Notes under the pieces: model-generated
The model's database searches: none
What the model was told of the DNA's origin: nothing
What the model saw: only the letters and a program-made list of their open reading frames with translations
Translations under genes and position numbers: made by a program
In this document: positions 9,253-18,945 of the stretch, piece after piece
Numbering within the stretch: position 1 is the first letter of the stretch
Layout of the letters: every line of letters begins with the position of its first letter
Source of the DNA: an uncultured Lachnospiraceae bacterium
Lineage (GTDB): Bacteria > Bacillota > Clostridia > Lachnospirales > Lachnospiraceae
Assembly: GCA_934394565.1 (NCBI GenBank)
Contig: CAKRQV010000005.1
Coordinates: forward strand, 118,373-182,372
DNA length: 64,000 nt
Direction of reading: 5' to 3'

Positions 9253-10110
9253 ATGTCCGAGCAATATATTGATCTTCATACCCACTCCACCTGTTCCGAT
9301 GGGACGCTCACCCCGGCAGAGCTTGTCGCTTATGCGGCAGAAAAACAGTTATCTGCCATCGCACTGACCGATCACGATACGATTGCAGGTATTTCCGAAG
9401 CGCTGGAAACTGCAGAGCATTACGGCATCGAACTGATCCCGGGGCTCGAATTTTCCACAAATCATAACGGCAAAGATATCCATGTCCTCGGGCTTGCCAT
9501 CCACTGGCAGGATCCGCAGTTTCTCCATGATCTGAAAGAATTTCAGGATACCAGAGACCTTCGAAACCGCAAGATGATCGCCAAACTGCAAGAATACCAT
9601 ATTGACATTACCTGGGAGAAAATGGCCGCCGAAAATCCGGATGCTGTCTGGACCCGGGCAAATTTCGGCCGTTATCTGCTCAATCACGGCTATGTCCATA
9701 CGATCAAAGATGCCTTTAACCGTTATATAGGTGACGATGCGCCCTGCTTTGTGCCCCGGGAAAAGGTAACACCCGGACAGGCCGTAGATCTGATCCACCG
9801 GGCCGGTGGGTATGCCGTACTGGCTCATCCCATGCTGTACAGGCTGTCCGAAAATGATCTGGACGCACTGGTGGCTCTGTTGAAGACAGAGCATACTCTT
9901 GATGGTATCGAAGCTATCTATTCCACCTACCGCTGGACGGATGAATCCCGTGTCCGCCAGCTGGCCCGCAAATATGCGCTGTGCATCACCGGCGGCTCTG
10001 ATTTCCATGGCAGCAACAAACCGGATATCGATCTCGGTACAGGACGTGGAAATCTGCAGGTGCCCTACGAACTCTGGGAACATCTGCAGCAGAGTATCGT
10101 CTACCATTAA
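9253..10110 (+). CDS. PHP-domain phosphoesterase (TrpH/YciV-like)
   Basis: A 285-residue protein from ATG 9253, preceded by AAGGAG; an in-frame TTG at 9226 has no such site. The PHP metal-binding motifs are all visible: DLHTHSTCSDGTLTP, LTDHDT, GLEFS, LAHPMLY and the C-terminal GGSDFHG. Members of this family hydrolyse 3',5'-nucleoside bisphosphate or remove 5' nucleotides from short RNA; which of these applies here is not determinable from sequence. It is a monocistronic gene ended by a strong bidirectional terminator. Confidence 0.88.
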   Translation: MSEQYIDLHTHSTCSDGTLTPAELVAYAAEKQLSAIALTDHDTIAGISEALETAEHYGIELIPGLEFSTNHNGKDIHVLGLAIHWQDPQFLHDLKEFQDTRDLRNRKMIAKLQEYHIDITWEKMAAENPDAVWTRANFGRYLLNHGYVHTIKDAFNRYIGDDAPCFVPREKVTPGQAVDLIHRAGGYAVLAHPMLYRLSENDLDALVALLKTEHTLDGIEAIYSTYRWTDESRVRQLARKYALCITGGSDFHGSNKPDIDLGTGRGNLQVPYELWEHLQQSIVYH

Positions 10111-10121
10111 ACTTGTCTTTA

Positions 10122-10166
10122 AAAAGCCACAGAAGCATTTACCTTTGTATTGCTTCTGTGGCTTTT
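10122..10166. terminator. Convergent terminator between PHP gene and ppk
   Basis: A 16-bp perfect stem (10122-10137 with 10151-10166, core AGCCACAGAAGCA) around a 13-nt loop, with A-run and T-run flanks. It serves the rightward PHP gene and is placed to serve the leftward ppk gene as well. Confidence 0.92.
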
Positions 10167-10215
10167 CTGCCATATCTTATATCCTGTTCGTTTCCTGCAG
10201 AATCTGTTTCCTGCC

Positions 10216-12357
10216 CTATACCTCTTCCACCGGTTCGGCCGGAATAAAGATCCGCTGGTCCTTCAGCTTATTGTCCTGCACTCGTGCATTATGCGTGGCT
10301 TCTTTGCAGAAGAAATCCTGTGCACACAGCTTTTCCTTTCCCCGAAGATCCACACGTTCATAACTGCCATCCGGCTGCAAGATTCTGGCTTTGAGCGTAT
10401 CCTCCAGCTGGATATTGACAATATGCATCACCTGCTCTTTTACCTCTGGATCCAGCACCGGGAATACGATCTCCACGCGGCGGTTTAAGTTTCTCGGCAT
10501 CCAGTCCGCACTGCCCATGTAGACTTCCCCAACCCCATTATTATAGAAATAAAAGATCCTTGCATGCTCCAGGAAATTGCCGACAATCGAACGCACGGTG
10601 ATATTTTCACTCACACCCTCTATGCCTGTTTTCAGACAGCAGATACCCCGGACGATCAGTTCAATCTTTACCCCTGCTGCCGAAGCCGCATACAGCGCAC
10701 TGATGATGTCCGGATCACACAGGGAATTCATTTTTGCGATGATATGCCCCTCTTTTCCTGCACGGGCATTGGCAGCCTCCCGCTCGATCATACGCAGGAA
10801 ACGCTTTTTCATCCAGATCGGTGCCACGATCAGATGATGCCAGCTGGACGGTTCTGAATAACCGGACAGCATATTGAACACTGCCGTCGCATCCTCTCCG
10901 ATCTCCCGGTCACAGGTCAGGATACCGCAGTCGGTATACAGCTTGGCCGTGGAATCGTTATAGTTGCCGGTGCCCAGATGGACATACCGGCGGATACCGT
11001 CTTCCTCACGGCGGACGATCAGCGCGATCTTACTGTGGGTCTTTAAGCCCAACAGGCCGTAAATAACGTGACAGCCGGCCTTTTCCAGCTTCTTGGCCCA
11101 GCCGATATTGTTTTCCTCATCAAAACGGGCTTTCAGCTCAACCAGAACGGTAACCTGCTTGCCATTGTCCGCCGCCTGCGCCAGAGCCGCAATGATCGGG
11201 GAATTGCCACTGACACGGTACAGTGTCATCTTGATCGCCAGTACCTGCGGATCTGATGCGCCCTGCCGGATAAAGTCCACGACCGGATCAAACGTCATGT
11301 AGGGATGATGCAGCAGAATATCCTGTTTGCGGATGTTGTCATAGATCGTGTCGTCATTCATCAGGGCCGGTACTGCTGCCGGTGTGTACCCCGGTACTTT
11401 ATAGTCCTCAAAGCCTTTCAGGCCGTACATTTTCATTAGGAACGTCAGATCCAGCGGTCCGTTGAACATATAGATATTCTCTTCCCGGACTTCCAGCTCA
11501 TCCTTTAAAATCTTTAACAGCTTTTTGTTGATTCCCTCTTCCACTTCCAGGCGAATGACCTGTCCCCAGCGGCGCTTCTTTAACTGCCTCTGGATCTCCT
11601 TTAACAGATCCTCCGCATCGTCCTCGTCAATCTCCATGTCAGCATCCCGGGTTACACGGTACGGGCTTGCACAGATGACCTCATTGCCCAGAAAAAGACG
11701 TCCAATATTTCTGCGGATGATCTCTTCGAGAAGGATCACACGGCGGACATCATCCCCCTGTTCCGGCAATTCGTAGATGCGTGGAAGCACTGACGGCACC
11801 TGCACCGTCGCAAATTCCAGTTCATCTTCCTTTTTTGCCTCTTTCTTGCGGATCAGAAGCCCGATATTTAAGGCCTTATTCGCAATCAGCGGAAACGGCC
11901 GTGCCGAATCCATCGCCATCGGAGTAAGTACCGGATAGATATCTTCCATAAAATAGCGGTCGACATCCTCTGCCTGTTCCTTTGTCAGCTTTTCGTGGGA
12001 TGTGATCACTTCCAGGCCAATGCCATGAAGTGCCGGCAGCAGAGACCGATTGTACACCTGATACTGCGCCTGCATCAGCTCATGGGTACGGGGAATGATC
12101 AGCTTAAACTGCTCCTTTGGTGTCAGTCCGGCAATATCCTTTCTCTCGATACCAGCTTTCATCATATCTCTGACGGAAGCCACACGCACCATGAAAAATT
12201 CATCCAGATTAGAAGCAGAAATACTTAAGAATTTCAGTCGTTCAAACAAGGGAAGGGTCTTATCCCTTGCCTCATCCAGTATACGTTCATCAAAACTGAG
12301 CCAGCTTATCTCACGGTTGCGGTAATATTCCGGATTATTATACATATCCGTCTTCAT
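10216..12357 (-). CDS. ppk1: Polyphosphate kinase 1
   Basis: A 713-residue protein of the usual PPK1 length. It reversibly builds inorganic polyphosphate from ATP. The N-terminal motif REISWLSFDERILDEA, the middle LHHPYMTFDPVVDFI, and the phospholipase-D-like catalytic part with VELKARFDEE and IYGLLGLKTHSKIALI (containing the autophosphorylated His) are typical, followed by HLGTGNYND and the C-terminal region with ADWMPRNLNRRVE. GGAGG precedes the ATG. It lies downstream of the exopolyphosphatase gene on the same strand, so synthesis and breakdown are probably co-transcribed. Confidence 0.97.
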   Translation of the reverse strand: MKTDMYNNPEYYRNREISWLSFDERILDEARDKTLPLFERLKFLSISASNLDEFFMVRVASVRDMMKAGIERKDIAGLTPKEQFKLIIPRTHELMQAQYQVYNRSLLPALHGIGLEVITSHEKLTKEQAEDVDRYFMEDIYPVLTPMAMDSARPFPLIANKALNIGLLIRKKEAKKEDELEFATVQVPSVLPRIYELPEQGDDVRRVILLEEIIRRNIGRLFLGNEVICASPYRVTRDADMEIDEDDAEDLLKEIQRQLKKRRWGQVIRLEVEEGINKKLLKILKDELEVREENIYMFNGPLDLTFLMKMYGLKGFEDYKVPGYTPAAVPALMNDDTIYDNIRKQDILLHHPYMTFDPVVDFIRQGASDPQVLAIKMTLYRVSGNSPIIAALAQAADNGKQVTVLVELKARFDEENNIGWAKKLEKAGCHVIYGLLGLKTHSKIALIVRREEDGIRRYVHLGTGNYNDSTAKLYTDCGILTCDREIGEDATAVFNMLSGYSEPSSWHHLIVAPIWMKKRFLRMIEREAANARAGKEGHIIAKMNSLCDPDIISALYAASAAGVKIELIVRGICCLKTGIEGVSENITVRSIVGNFLEHARIFYFYNNGVGEVYMGSADWMPRNLNRRVEIVFPVLDPEVKEQVMHIVNIQLEDTLKARILQPDGSYERVDLRGKEKLCAQDFFCKEATHNARVQDNKLKDQRIFIPAEPVEEV

Positions 12358-12485
12358 CTGCTCCTCCTGTCTCCAGACCAGCTTTCGTCCGGCAGTTTTT
12401 TCTTTTAATTTTTAAAAATCTATATAGGTATCCAGACAGTACTTTTTTTCATCCTGTTTTCGATACTTTGCAGGTTTTCTTACGT

Positions 12486-14027
12486 TTACACCAGTTTTTT
12501 TGTCCGTATTTCCGGACGGATATTAAATACTTCTTCGAAGAAATCCAGCTTTTCTCCCAGCAGACCTTTTTCCAGTGTCAGATCTTTATGCGTTTCCAGA
12601 CGAATGATCAGCTTCTGATCCTGCAAAGTCACTTTCATCCCCTCGACTTTCTGTTTATGGGCTCGATCCAGCGAATTAGCCACGCGCAAAATAGCCGTAA
12701 GCTTTGCCACCAGCACATAGTCGTCTTCGTTCAGCCCCGTCAATCGGCTGATTTCCTGATAATATCCAAATTTCTGGGTATTATAACGCACCACCAGCGC
12801 AATGATCTCTCGTTCCCGGTGTGACAGACCGATGATCTCCGTTGCCATAATGATATTGAAGGAGCATTCACCGACCTGTGACATACTGATGTACTTTCCA
12901 CAGTCATGTAAAAGCACAGCAATCTCAAGCAGAAGACGTTCTCTTGCCCCAAGACCGTGGATGCGCTTCATACTGTCAAAGATCGTCATGGCTACCGTAC
13001 TCATATATGTCACATGGGATTTGCTGATCGCATACCGTTTTCCGATATTACGCGCAGCCATCAGAATATCATTTTCAAAATTATGCGTCGGCTTGATCAG
13101 GCGGTTCTTTTCCCCATACTCATAGGCAAATCCATCGGCCATCTCCACGCCCGGAATCCATACATTCTCTGCTTCGAAGGCCTCCATGATCGTCCTGTAC
13201 AGTACCGCCGTCGGAACCAGAAGTGATGCATACTCCATATCCATACCCAGGCGATCTGCCTGCTCATGCAAAGGCAGTGTTACGATATGGTCGCACCAGG
13301 CAGCAAACTCCTGCGCTGACAATCTGTTCTCCAGTCTCGCCTCCTGATTCTTTGCCACAAACAGCGAGAAATAATCTCCCAGGAGGACAACATTTGCGAT
13401 TTTCCTGTCTTTCAGATGCATCTTGCAGAAGCTCGTAATATCAGCTTCGATCAGCTCCTGCACCATCTGCTGATAGTCAAGACTCTCCCGTCGCAATGCT
13501 GCCAGACGTTCCCTCACACGCAGATTTCCGAACCGCAGATTCTGGGTCATGATCAGATTGTCTTTGTCAAACAGGGAGATCTGGATACTGCCACCACCGA
13601 TATCCACGATGGCTGTACCTTTCTGGATAATATCTTCAAACACATCCTGCCGGCTGGCCAGTGCCTTATAACTGATAAAGCGCATCTCGGAATTGCTGTA
13701 GATCTGCACTTCCACGCCGGTCTTCTGTCTGACCTGGGCCAGGATCAGCTGGGCATTGATGGCCTCCCGGACAGCACTGTCAGCCACTGCAATATAGGCA
13801 TCCACCTGATACCCCTTCATAGACTGGGCAAATTCCCGGATAATCGTACACAGTACATTTGCCGTCTCCTGAGATATTTTCCCGCTGGCATAGGAATCAC
13901 GCCCCAGCTCGATCGGATAACTCATCCTGTCCAGTATGCGAATACCGCTCTTCCTGGAAATCTCATATACATTCAGGCTCGCTGTATAGCCGCCGATCTC
14001 GATCACGCCATATACCTTATACTGCAT
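12486..14027 (-). CDS. ppx: Exopolyphosphatase / pppGpp phosphohydrolase with HD domain
   Basis: A 513-residue Ppx/GppA-family protein. The N-terminal ASKHA ATPase-like part (about 1-300) shows VIEIGGYTASLNVYE, IAVADSAVREA and AIVDIGGGSIQISLF, the phosphate-binding loops of the family. The C-terminal part (about 310-500) carries an HD-type motif (LLHDCGKYI). It releases phosphate from polyphosphate ends and may act on pppGpp. AAGGAGG lies just before the ATG. Its neighbour downstream is ppk1, its metabolic counterpart. Confidence 0.93.
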   Translation of the reverse strand: MQYKVYGVIEIGGYTASLNVYEISRKSGIRILDRMSYPIELGRDSYASGKISQETANVLCTIIREFAQSMKGYQVDAYIAVADSAVREAINAQLILAQVRQKTGVEVQIYSNSEMRFISYKALASRQDVFEDIIQKGTAIVDIGGGSIQISLFDKDNLIMTQNLRFGNLRVRERLAALRRESLDYQQMVQELIEADITSFCKMHLKDRKIANVVLLGDYFSLFVAKNQEARLENRLSAQEFAAWCDHIVTLPLHEQADRLGMDMEYASLLVPTAVLYRTIMEAFEAENVWIPGVEMADGFAYEYGEKNRLIKPTHNFENDILMAARNIGKRYAISKSHVTYMSTVAMTIFDSMKRIHGLGARERLLLEIAVLLHDCGKYISMSQVGECSFNIIMATEIIGLSHREREIIALVVRYNTQKFGYYQEISRLTGLNEDDYVLVAKLTAILRVANSLDRAHKQKVEGMKVTLQDQKLIIRLETHKDLTLEKGLLGEKLDFFEEVFNIRPEIRTKKLV

Positions 14028-14177
14028 AGTCCCTCCTTGTCCTTTACTCTGCCTGTGGCAGACTGTCTGTCTCTTTTTATTTTTCCCGTTCAGTTCCCGT
14101 CTTCTGTATCAGGACATCTTTTCACAGCTTCCCGATGACTGTATCTTGTACAACCGTTTTGTCACCCTGTGCTCCGG

Positions 14178-15506
14178 TCAGGCTTCTTTCTTTTTTCCCA
14201 GCAGATAGTCGATAAACTGCTGTGCTGTACGACCGGACAGTCCGCCATGTGCCAGCTCCCATTTGTTGGCCTCCAGCAAAAGCTCGTCTTCCGGCATGTC
14301 GATCTCATAGCGCCCGGCCAGAGAACGCACGATATTCTTAAATTCCTTCGGTGTCGGTGCTCCAAAGTAAATCGTTACACCAAAACGTGCCACAAGAGAT
14401 AATTTCTCCTGTACAGTATCTGTCGAATGCAACTCATCGTTTGTCCGCACATCGTTCTTGTCACTGAAGGTCTCACGTACCAGATGACGGCGGTTGGATG
14501 TGGCATAGATCAGGATATTTTCCGGTTTCTTTTCCAGACCACCCTCGATCACAGCTTTCAGATATTTATATTCAATCTCAAATTCCTCAAAGGAAAGATC
14601 ATCCATGTAAATGATAAAACGGTAATTTCTGTTCTTGATCTCAGCGATCACATCATTCAGATACTTGAACTGATGCTTGTACACCTCAATGATACGAAGC
14701 CCCTGCTCATAGTAACGGTTGACGATGCCCTTGATACTCGAAGATTTACCCGTACCGGCATCACCAAACAACAGGCAGTTATTTGCCTTTCTGCCCTCGA
14801 CAAAAGCCTCTGTGTTGTCGATCAGCTTCTGTTTCGGGATCTCATAGCCCACCAGGTCTTCCAGATAAACATGCGCAATATTGGTGATCGGCTCGATCGT
14901 GGCCGTACCGTCACCATTCTCCCGCAGACGGAATGCTTTATTCAGGCCGAATTTGCCCACACCAAATTCCCCGTAAAAATTCACAAGGGCTGCCATAAAG
15001 CCATCCGCATCCGCCGTCCGGGCCAGTTCTTTGCTCAGCGTACAGATCCGGTCGCGGATACGACGATTGTACATCTTGCTGCCATCACCGGTGCGGACAT
15101 AGTCTTTCAATACTTCGGCCATATCCATGTCCACCATCTCATCAATCTTTTTGATTTCAAAATCAAACAGCTCTTTGATAATCTCCAGATCATGATGTGC
15201 CATGATATTGACACTGCCTTCCACCGGTCCTACGATCTCACAGGCTTTGCTGAATGCATTCTCACTGTTGACCAGAAGCCAGGTCAGATACGTCTGCCAC
15301 AGGTTACCGGCAAAACCATAGTTTCCCGCCATTTCCAGCAGATCATTGACAGCTGTACAGTAATCTTCCTTTGCATATTCCAGATCCGATTTTGTCAGCT
15401 GACCAGCCTGATACTGCGGATAATCTTCCTCGATCAGCCGGGCAAAGATATTCAAAACCTCACTGTTTTCCATCTCCTTGTATACAACGCATGTATGAAT
15501 TTTCAT
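14178..15506 (-). CDS. DUF815 AAA+ ATPase
   Basis: A 442-residue protein from ATG 15506, with TGAGGA 8 nt upstream; the next upstream ATG (15521) overlaps that site. The N-terminal 200 residues are helical. The AAA+ core contains Walker A GDAGTGKSS, Walker B FIIYMDDLSFEE and a sensor-type ATSNRRHLVRETF. DUF815 proteins are conserved in Clostridia, but their biochemical role is not established to my knowledge. It sits between pheA and ppx in a same-strand run that may be one transcription unit. Confidence 0.88.
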   Translation of the reverse strand: MKIHTCVVYKEMENSEVLNIFARLIEEDYPQYQAGQLTKSDLEYAKEDYCTAVNDLLEMAGNYGFAGNLWQTYLTWLLVNSENAFSKACEIVGPVEGSVNIMAHHDLEIIKELFDFEIKKIDEMVDMDMAEVLKDYVRTGDGSKMYNRRIRDRICTLSKELARTADADGFMAALVNFYGEFGVGKFGLNKAFRLRENGDGTATIEPITNIAHVYLEDLVGYEIPKQKLIDNTEAFVEGRKANNCLLFGDAGTGKSSSIKGIVNRYYEQGLRIIEVYKHQFKYLNDVIAEIKNRNYRFIIYMDDLSFEEFEIEYKYLKAVIEGGLEKKPENILIYATSNRRHLVRETFSDKNDVRTNDELHSTDTVQEKLSLVARFGVTIYFGAPTPKEFKNIVRSLAGRYEIDMPEDELLLEANKWELAHGGLSGRTAQQFIDYLLGKKKEA

Positions 15507-15673
15507 AATATTTATCCTCATTCTCTATCTGTATATTCTCTGGATTCTCTTCCAGAGCACTTCCCTCAGTACTTATGTAGTATTACGCTTCTGAACCGTA
15601 TCGTCTTCTTCTATTGCGCTCGCTTTATACCAGATATTCCGTTACCTGTTTTTACCGGATGATTTCTTTCATA

Positions 15674-16801
15674 CTAATAATTTCCCAGAATCCGCAGATC
15701 AATGGCATCATGTCGGATACCCCGCAGCGCATTCTTCACCGCACTGTCGTTTAAATTTCCCTCAAAATCAACAAAGAACCGGTATTCCCACGGTGCATCC
15801 GGAATCGGCCGAGATTCGATCAGGGTCATGTTCAGGCGATTATAGATAATATGTGCCAGAATATTATACAGCGAACCCTGACTGTGGCGGCCCTTAAAGC
15901 AGATGCTCACACGATGGGCATTGCTTCTGAACATTTTATTTCTGGATACGATGATGAATCTGGTGGAATTGTTGGTATCATAATAAATATCCTCAGCCAG
16001 CACTTCCAGTCCATACAGCTTTGCTGCCGCCTCACTGCCGACCGCCGCCTGCGTCATATCCATATCGTCCCGGATCTTTTTGCTGGCTGCTGCCGTGTTG
16101 GAGTATTCATGCAGGATCCATTCCGGATGCTTCTCCAGATACGGCTTGCACTGGGCCAGCGCCTGCGGATGGGAATATACCCCCTTGATATCCGACAGCT
16201 TCGTTCCCGGAAGCCCCAGAAGCTTATGCTCCACCTTCATTACATATTCATCTACGATCGTGATATCATAGCTCATCAGCAGATCATACATATCCGTCAC
16301 AATACCCGCTGTAGAATTTTCAATCGGAAGCACCGCAAAATTGGCTTCCTTATTAACTATAGCTTCGATCGCTTTCTTAAACGTCGGCACATGGAAGCAG
16401 TCCACACCCTCACCAAAATACGCCAGCATGGCGGCATAGCCGTAGGCACCCTCCACGCCCTGAAAAACGACCTTCTTATTCTTATATACTTCGTCGATCT
16501 CTTCAAATCCGAGATCCTCCGCCATCCCGTTTTCTGTCTGGATCTGGTACTGTCGTTTACGACTGATGGAAATGATCTGTTTTAACACTTCCTGAATACC
16601 GATCGCATTGAATTCGGTGGAGGCCATACTCCGAAGCTCTCTGTACATCTCTTCTTCCCGCTCCGGATCTACCACACGCATACCGTGTTCCAGCTTATAC
16701 TCTGCGATATCCTCCGTCAGACGCATGCGCTTTTCAAAAAGCTCTGCGATCTCACGGTCAATCTCATCAACGGCTGCACGTGTTTTCTGTAAATCTGTCA
16801 T
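15674..16801 (-). CDS. pheA: Bifunctional chorismate mutase / prephenate dehydratase
   Basis: A 375-residue P-protein of phenylalanine synthesis. The chorismate mutase domain (about 1-90) has DEIDREIAELFEKRM. The prephenate dehydratase domain follows, with FQGVEGAYGYAAM, NSTAGIVTDMYDLL and NNSTRFIIVS. A C-terminal ACT domain carries the Phe-feedback ESRP motif (TLIESRPIPD). I start it at ATG 16801, where the mutase domain begins; AGGAG is 14 nt away, so an in-frame GTG at 16843 remains possible. It is immediately downstream of folC. Confidence 0.95.
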   Translation of the reverse strand: MTDLQKTRAAVDEIDREIAELFEKRMRLTEDIAEYKLEHGMRVVDPEREEEMYRELRSMASTEFNAIGIQEVLKQIISISRKRQYQIQTENGMAEDLGFEEIDEVYKNKKVVFQGVEGAYGYAAMLAYFGEGVDCFHVPTFKKAIEAIVNKEANFAVLPIENSTAGIVTDMYDLLMSYDITIVDEYVMKVEHKLLGLPGTKLSDIKGVYSHPQALAQCKPYLEKHPEWILHEYSNTAAASKKIRDDMDMTQAAVGSEAAAKLYGLEVLAEDIYYDTNNSTRFIIVSRNKMFRSNAHRVSICFKGRHSQGSLYNILAHIIYNRLNMTLIESRPIPDAPWEYRFFVDFEGNLNDSAVKNALRGIRHDAIDLRILGNY

Positions 16802-16861
16802 AAATTCTGTATTTCTCTCCTGTTGTATTTTACCGCAATTCACATTTAAGTCTGCAAACTG

Positions 16862-18166
16862 TCATTTTTCATTGAGCATGCAATGATATTCTTCTTTTAC
16901 AATCTCTGTCAGCTCCCCGATAAAAGAAAGTGACCCAAAAGCAACGATCACATCGTCTTGCTTTGCCGTTGTCACCGCCTTGTGCACAGCTTCTGGCATC
17001 GTCGCACAGGCCGTCACCTGCGGATTGTATCTTTCAATGATCCCGGCCAGCTCCCTGACCGGCATTGCCCGGTCATTATCCGGCGTCTCCATGGCAAAAA
17101 TATGCTCCGCCATCGGTGCCATCTGCCGCATAATCGTATCGACCTGCTTATCCTTAAACATACCGATGACAAAATACAGCCGTTGTCCGGGATAATACTG
17201 CTCGATAGCCGTCTTCAGCCGTCTCGCCGCATCCGGATTATGTGCACCGTCCACCAGAAAATCCGGCTTCTCACCGATTCTCGTAAACCGTCCGTTCCAC
17301 ACCGTTTTGGCCATACCCGAGACAATCTGCCCATCCCCGATCGTAAAGCCAAAATCACGCAGCTGCTGTAAGGCCTCTATGGCAATCACAGCATTGTCGA
17401 TCTGATGCGCACCGGCCAGATGGATTGTCACAGTCATTCCTTTATAAGTAAAGATCTGTTCCCCAAGTGTGCTTTTTATAACTTTCGCTTCATCCGGCAT
17501 GCCCTGTACCAGGCAATTACCCTTTTCCTGACAGACTGTTTTAAGCGTCTGCAAAACCTCCGGCTCCTGCCGTCCCGTCACCATCACAGCTCCCGGCTTT
17601 AAAATTCCCGCCTTTGTCCGTGTGATCTTTGCCAGCGTATCGCCCAGATACTCCATATGATCCATGCTCACAGATGCCAGAATCGCCACCAGTGTATGCC
17701 GGATCACATTTGTCGCATCCGTCTCACCGCCCATGCCGCATTCCAGCACCACAATGTCACAACACATTTTCTTAAAATACCAGAAAGCCAGCGCCGTCTC
17801 AATCTCAAACGGAGATGGACACGGCAAGCCCTCATCGTTCATCGCCACCAGATGCGGCCACAGCACCGTCATTCCCTCGGCAAAATCCTCTTCTGAAATC
17901 CATGTATCATTGATCTGAATCCGCTCCCGGTACCCGTACAATGTTGGCGACACAAACCGTCCGGCCCTGTATCCGGCCTCTTTCAGCACCGAGGCCATAT
18001 GCGCATTGATGGAACCCTTGCCATTTGTTCCGGCAATATGCACAAACCGCAGACTCTCCTCCGGATGACCCATACGGTCTAACAATAACGAAATAGCCTC
18101 AAGCCCCATCGCATGTCCAAACCGTACCGATTCATCAATGCAGGCTCTCGCTTCTCTATAGTTCAT
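16862..18166 (-). CDS. folC: Folylpolyglutamate / dihydrofolate synthase
   Basis: A 434-residue Mur-ligase-family enzyme that adds glutamate to folates. The ATP-binding loop HIAGTNGKGS, the folate-loop region RFVSPTLYGYRERI, the central ECGMGGETDATN, the HMEYLG motif and the C-terminal LVDGAHNPDAA are all family signatures. ATG 18166 is preferred because AAAGG stands 8 nt upstream. It is the first gene of the leftward folC-pheA-DUF815-ppx-ppk run and has a good promoter just upstream. Confidence 0.95.
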   Translation of the reverse strand: MNYREARACIDESVRFGHAMGLEAISLLLDRMGHPEESLRFVHIAGTNGKGSINAHMASVLKEAGYRAGRFVSPTLYGYRERIQINDTWISEEDFAEGMTVLWPHLVAMNDEGLPCPSPFEIETALAFWYFKKMCCDIVVLECGMGGETDATNVIRHTLVAILASVSMDHMEYLGDTLAKITRTKAGILKPGAVMVTGRQEPEVLQTLKTVCQEKGNCLVQGMPDEAKVIKSTLGEQIFTYKGMTVTIHLAGAHQIDNAVIAIEALQQLRDFGFTIGDGQIVSGMAKTVWNGRFTRIGEKPDFLVDGAHNPDAARRLKTAIEQYYPGQRLYFVIGMFKDKQVDTIMRQMAPMAEHIFAMETPDNDRAMPVRELAGIIERYNPQVTACATMPEAVHKAVTTAKQDDVIVAFGSLSFIGELTEIVKEEYHCMLNEK

Positions 18167-18223
18167 GATATATACCTTTCTCCATATACTGTTCACGCCA
18201 TTCTTCAAATGACATACAGTTTT

Positions 18224-18252
18224 ATTATATTACTTCTCTCTTGCAAAGACAA
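18224..18252 (-). promoter_or_regulatory. folC: Promoter of the folC-pheA run
   Basis: On the minus strand TTGTCT (complement of 18247-18252) and a consensus TATAAT (complement of 18224-18229) are separated by 17 bp, with the -10 box 57 bp before the folC start. The interval from 18253 to 18424 holds no gene; it contains a small GTTGC-TAT-GCAAC palindrome and a 7-bp inverted repeat CAAAGTC/GACTTTG (18325-18364), and probably marks the edge of the accessory cassette. Confidence 0.7.
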
Positions 18253-18424
18253 GAAAGAGTGGTATTCCCCTTCGGGTTGCTATGCAACTAAACTAGGTAA
18301 GATTTCATGACTCACCTTCTGCAGCAAAGTCTAAAAAGTTGAGTACTAAACTATTTGGACTTTGTAGTGATGGATCTATTATCTCACAACAAATGATTTT
18401 AAACAGGTACTCACTGTTTTTCTT

Positions 18425-18910
18425 TTACTTATCCTCTATTCCCGAATTGTTATCCATCGGATATTTCATATTTTTTAAAACTTCCAATATCTCAATTGTT
18501 TTTTTATATGTGTTGATATTTTCGGCATACACCGATGGTTTAATCGAGTCGAGGATCTGTTCAATTTCCATCCATGCTTCGTCCAGACACTTCTGCACTT
18601 TTCTTCTCATCTCTTTTAAATCTTTTTCTTCATTCATCTCTGTTTTCATTTGCCTTTCATTTGGAAGTTCTTCATTTTTTTCTTTACTGCTTATTTTTTT
18701 CAAAACCTTATAGCATCCTTTTATGTCTGTTGGCTCAAGTACTCCTTTTCTTTGTAACGAAGTCATGGCATTACTGTATGTGCTCAAAGTAAATTTTTCG
18801 CCTATACTGTCCATTTTTTCCAATAACCATGCCCGGACTTCGCCGCTTCTTACTTCTTCGCGTTCTTGCAAATATTCTAAAATCAGTTCTCTTATCTCCC
18901 CAGATGTCAT
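18425..18910 (-). CDS. Small winged-helix-like protein of the accessory cassette
   Basis: A 161-residue protein with GAGGAG before its ATG. Residues 1-70 look like a winged helix (EIRELILEYLQEREEVRSGEVRAWL, then YSNAMTSLQRKGVLE). The rest is highly charged and helical, possibly coiled coil (about 80-150). No family recognised. It is the last gene of the XRE-ATPase-TOPRIM cassette on the same strand, 35 bp after the TOPRIM gene, so a regulatory or accessory role in that module is likely. Confidence 0.55.
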   Translation of the reverse strand: MTSGEIRELILEYLQEREEVRSGEVRAWLLEKMDSIGEKFTLSTYSNAMTSLQRKGVLEPTDIKGCYKVLKKISSKEKNEELPNERQMKTEMNEEKDLKEMRRKVQKCLDEAWMEIEQILDSIKPSVYAENINTYKKTIEILEVLKNMKYPMDNNSGIEDK

Positions 18911-18945
18911 AATACTGGTCTCCTCTTCTATTCTTTCAAAAGCTA

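Noticed and set aside
9349..10173. A 274-codon minus-strand frame opposite the PHP gene
   Set aside because: It mirrors the codon structure of the PHP gene and crosses the strong terminator at 10122-10166.
14427..15662. A 411-codon plus-strand frame opposite the DUF815 gene
   Set aside because: Walker A and B motifs are on the other strand; this frame is a low-complexity shadow without a start site.
16844..16861. T-box or other riboswitch before pheA
   Set aside because: Only about 60 bp separate the folC stop from the pheA ATG, too little for a leader, and no specifier stem is seen.
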